DNA of 64,000 nt from OCS155 cluster bacterium AG-422-J23 (GTDB taxonomy: Bacteria > Actinomycetota > Acidimicrobiia > Actinomarinales > Actinomarinaceae): assembly GCA_003213625.1 (NCBI GenBank), contig QCMT01000002.1, positions 276,152 to 340,151 on the forward strand, read 5' to 3'. The notes under the pieces were generated by a model that saw only the letters and a program-made list of their open reading frames with translations, had not been told where the DNA came from and ran no database searches. Below, in pieces: positions 63,062-64,000 of this stretch. The translations under genes and the position numbers were made by a program. Numbering within the stretch: position 1 is the stretch's first letter; every line of letters starts with the position of its first letter.

Positions 63062-63741
63062 AGCCGTAATAATAATAAACTTTTTAGTGTTCTAGGAATT
63101 CTTGTAAAAATAACAGACACACTTGGTCTAATCTCATTTACTTTTGCAGGTACTTCAAGAATTTTGTATCCTGATTTCTCTATTCTAATTAAAAGTTCAG
63201 TATCAAAAATATCTTGTGTTGAAATAACGTTATTGATTTCTTTTTGAATATTGTATCTTCTTATAGCTTTCATTCCATGAGTATCACTAAGTGAGGTTTG
63301 AAATAAAAGTTTTAAAATTAATACAAATATTGATGTTGCCATTTTTCTGATAAATGTTCTTTCGTCTTTAGATTCATTTAATCTTTTCGATGCAATTAGT
63401 GCTACGAAATTCTCATCTAGTTCCAATGATTGATTAAGAAATTTTTTTGAAAAATAATCAATATCAAATGATATTACAATATCATTTTTTGCAATTTCAA
63501 ATCCATTTTTTAATGCAAGACCATAGTTTGCATAATTACTATTTATCATAAAACAATTATCTTTATCTTCTATAAAAGATTGAATAAGATTTTTCGTGTT
63601 GTCCATAGATCCATTTTCAGAAAAAATAATTTCAAAGGGCATATTCATCTCTTGGCAAATGTTGAAGATTTTATCAGCAGATTCTAAAAAGATTTCTTCT
63701 TCATTAAATACTGGTATTACAACTGAAAAATTATTAATCAT
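63022..63741 (-). CDS. Family 2 glycosyltransferase (polyprenol-phosphate sugar synthase-like)
   Basis: A 239-residue GT-A fold transferase. NFSVVIPVFNEEEIFLES opens the nucleotide-binding domain, FSENGSMDNT and ISFDIDYF supply the acidic metal motif, and THGMKAIRRY is the acceptor-side motif common in dolichol-phosphate mannose synthase-like enzymes. It would load a sugar onto polyprenyl phosphate for the GtrA-like protein. I set the start at ATG 63741 because it gives the usual N-terminus; in-frame starts at 63750 and 63762 are possible. Confidence 0.88.
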   Translation of the reverse strand: MINNFSVVIPVFNEEEIFLESADKIFNICQEMNMPFEIIFSENGSMDNTKNLIQSFIEDKDNCFMINSNYANYGLALKNGFEIAKNDIVISFDIDYFSKKFLNQSLELDENFVALIASKRLNESKDERTFIRKMATSIFVLILKLLFQTSLSDTHGMKAIRRYNIQKEINNVISTQDIFDTELLIRIEKSGYKILEVPAKVNEIRPSVSVIFTRIPRTLKSLLLLRLQLFKESLNTNNL

Positions 63742-63777
63742 GCTGTTCATTTTCATAAACATTACAATACATATGGA

Positions 63778-64000
63778 GTGGATGAAAATAAACTAGATTT
63801 AATTTTTAAAGCTTACGATGTAAGAGGTGTTTTTAATGAAACAATTACACCAAAAGTTGGTTTTAAAATAGGTGCAGCTTTTGCTTCTTATGTAGATTCA
63901 AATGAAATTATTGTCGGGCATGATGGTCGAATTTCAAATAATGAAATGTTTGCAGCTATAAGTTCTGGAATACAATCAGTTAACAAAATAGTTTTGTACG
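63778..64000 (+). CDS. Phosphomannomutase/phosphoglucomutase, N-terminal part (3' end outside window)
   Basis: The frame runs open to the window edge. After DENKLDLIF it reads KAYDVRGVFNETITPKVG and, 20 residues on, IIVGHDGRISNNEMFAAISSG, the family's 'YDIRG' and 'VGxDxR.SS' blocks at the start of domain 1. The catalytic phosphoserine is not reached. GTG 63778 is the likely start; an earlier one is not apparent in frame. It would make mannose-1- or glucose-1-phosphate, the substrate of nucleotidyltransferases such as the one at 56.7 kb. Confidence 0.82.
   Translation, partial: MDENKLDLIFKAYDVRGVFNETITPKVGFKIGAAFASYVDSNEIIVGHDGRISNNEMFAAISSGIQSVNKIVLY

Noticed and set aside
1-64000. CRISPR arrays, tRNA or rRNA genes, insertion sequences and attachment sites
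   Set aside because: None was seen by eye: coding frames fill nearly all the window and the gaps are too short or lack the needed structures. A tRNA search program would be needed to exclude a missed tRNA.

Overview
This window is an unbroken, very compact, AT-rich stretch (roughly one third G+C by eye) of a bacterial chromosome. It looks like a free-living surface-ocean actinobacterium close to the 'Candidatus Actinomarina' type. The evidence is combined: a short proton-pump rhodopsin without a signal peptide, coenzyme F420 genes (cofD, cofE), actinobacterial-style SpoIID and PASTA-PBP cell-wall proteins, PyrR, small genes, almost no intergenic DNA and many leaderless promoters. I infer the assignment from gene content; I could not place it by tree. 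I saw no rRNA, tRNA, CRISPR array, prophage or insertion sequence, and no gap longer than about 250 bases.

Layout. 1-1.8 kb: end of a sugar-binding protein gene facing an MsmX/UgpC-type ABC ATPase. 1.9-5.4 kb: class II photolyase, rhodopsin with its own control region and terminator, then a DsbB/TlpA-like disulfide pair. 5.4-7.5 kb: menaquinone genes menG and a rare PPOX-MenA fusion. 7.6-11.1 kb: an asymmetric heterodimeric ABC exporter. 11.1-12.3 kb: an orphan DNA methyltransferase with an unknown partner. 12.4-17.8 kb: sufB-sufD-Rieske-sufC, fumC, rpiB. 17.8-27 kb: a complete pyrimidine operon read leftwards (pyrR, pyrB, pyrC, carA, carB, pyrF, short pyrD, short PRTase, and a protein of the thymine-hypermodification-associated HMUDK_hel family). 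27-31.6 kb: a BMP-type nucleoside ABC importer. 31.7-34.5 kb: a purine-type PRTase, then sufE, sufS and a second sufC. 34.6-37 kb: acyl-CoA dehydrogenase, small proteins, metallo-beta-lactamase-fold hydrolase. 37.1-45.4 kb: 2-oxoacid dehydrogenase operon (lpd, fused E1, E2), a LipB-LipA fusion, transketolase. 45.4-54.2 kb: SpoIID/peptidoglycan-binding protein, two membrane proteins, cobalamin adenosyltransferase, leucyl aminopeptidase, PASTA class A PBP. 54.3-56.7 kb: citrate/methylcitrate synthase and PrpD. 56.7-64 kb: sugar nucleotide and glycan genes with the cofD-cofE pair in between.

How the parts fit. Light energy (rhodopsin) and UV repair (photolyase) sit together. The 2-oxoacid dehydrogenase genes are joined to the enzymes that attach and make its lipoate, and lipoate synthesis needs the Fe-S clusters made by the SUF genes. 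The pyrimidine operon is probably controlled by PyrR at the translational level through a hairpin placed against the pyrR ribosome binding site, and a nucleoside importer lies just upstream.

Most notable: (1) the pyrimidine operon ends in miniature PyrD and PRTase genes coupled to an HMUDK_hel-family protein; (2) the LipB-LipA and PPOX-MenA fusions; (3) two SufC paralogues in separate half-operons; (4) TANNNT boxes six to nine bases before many start codons, indicating leaderless transcription; (5) four TGTGA/TCACA pentamers packed around the rhodopsin promoter; (6) a candidate PyrR-binding loop.
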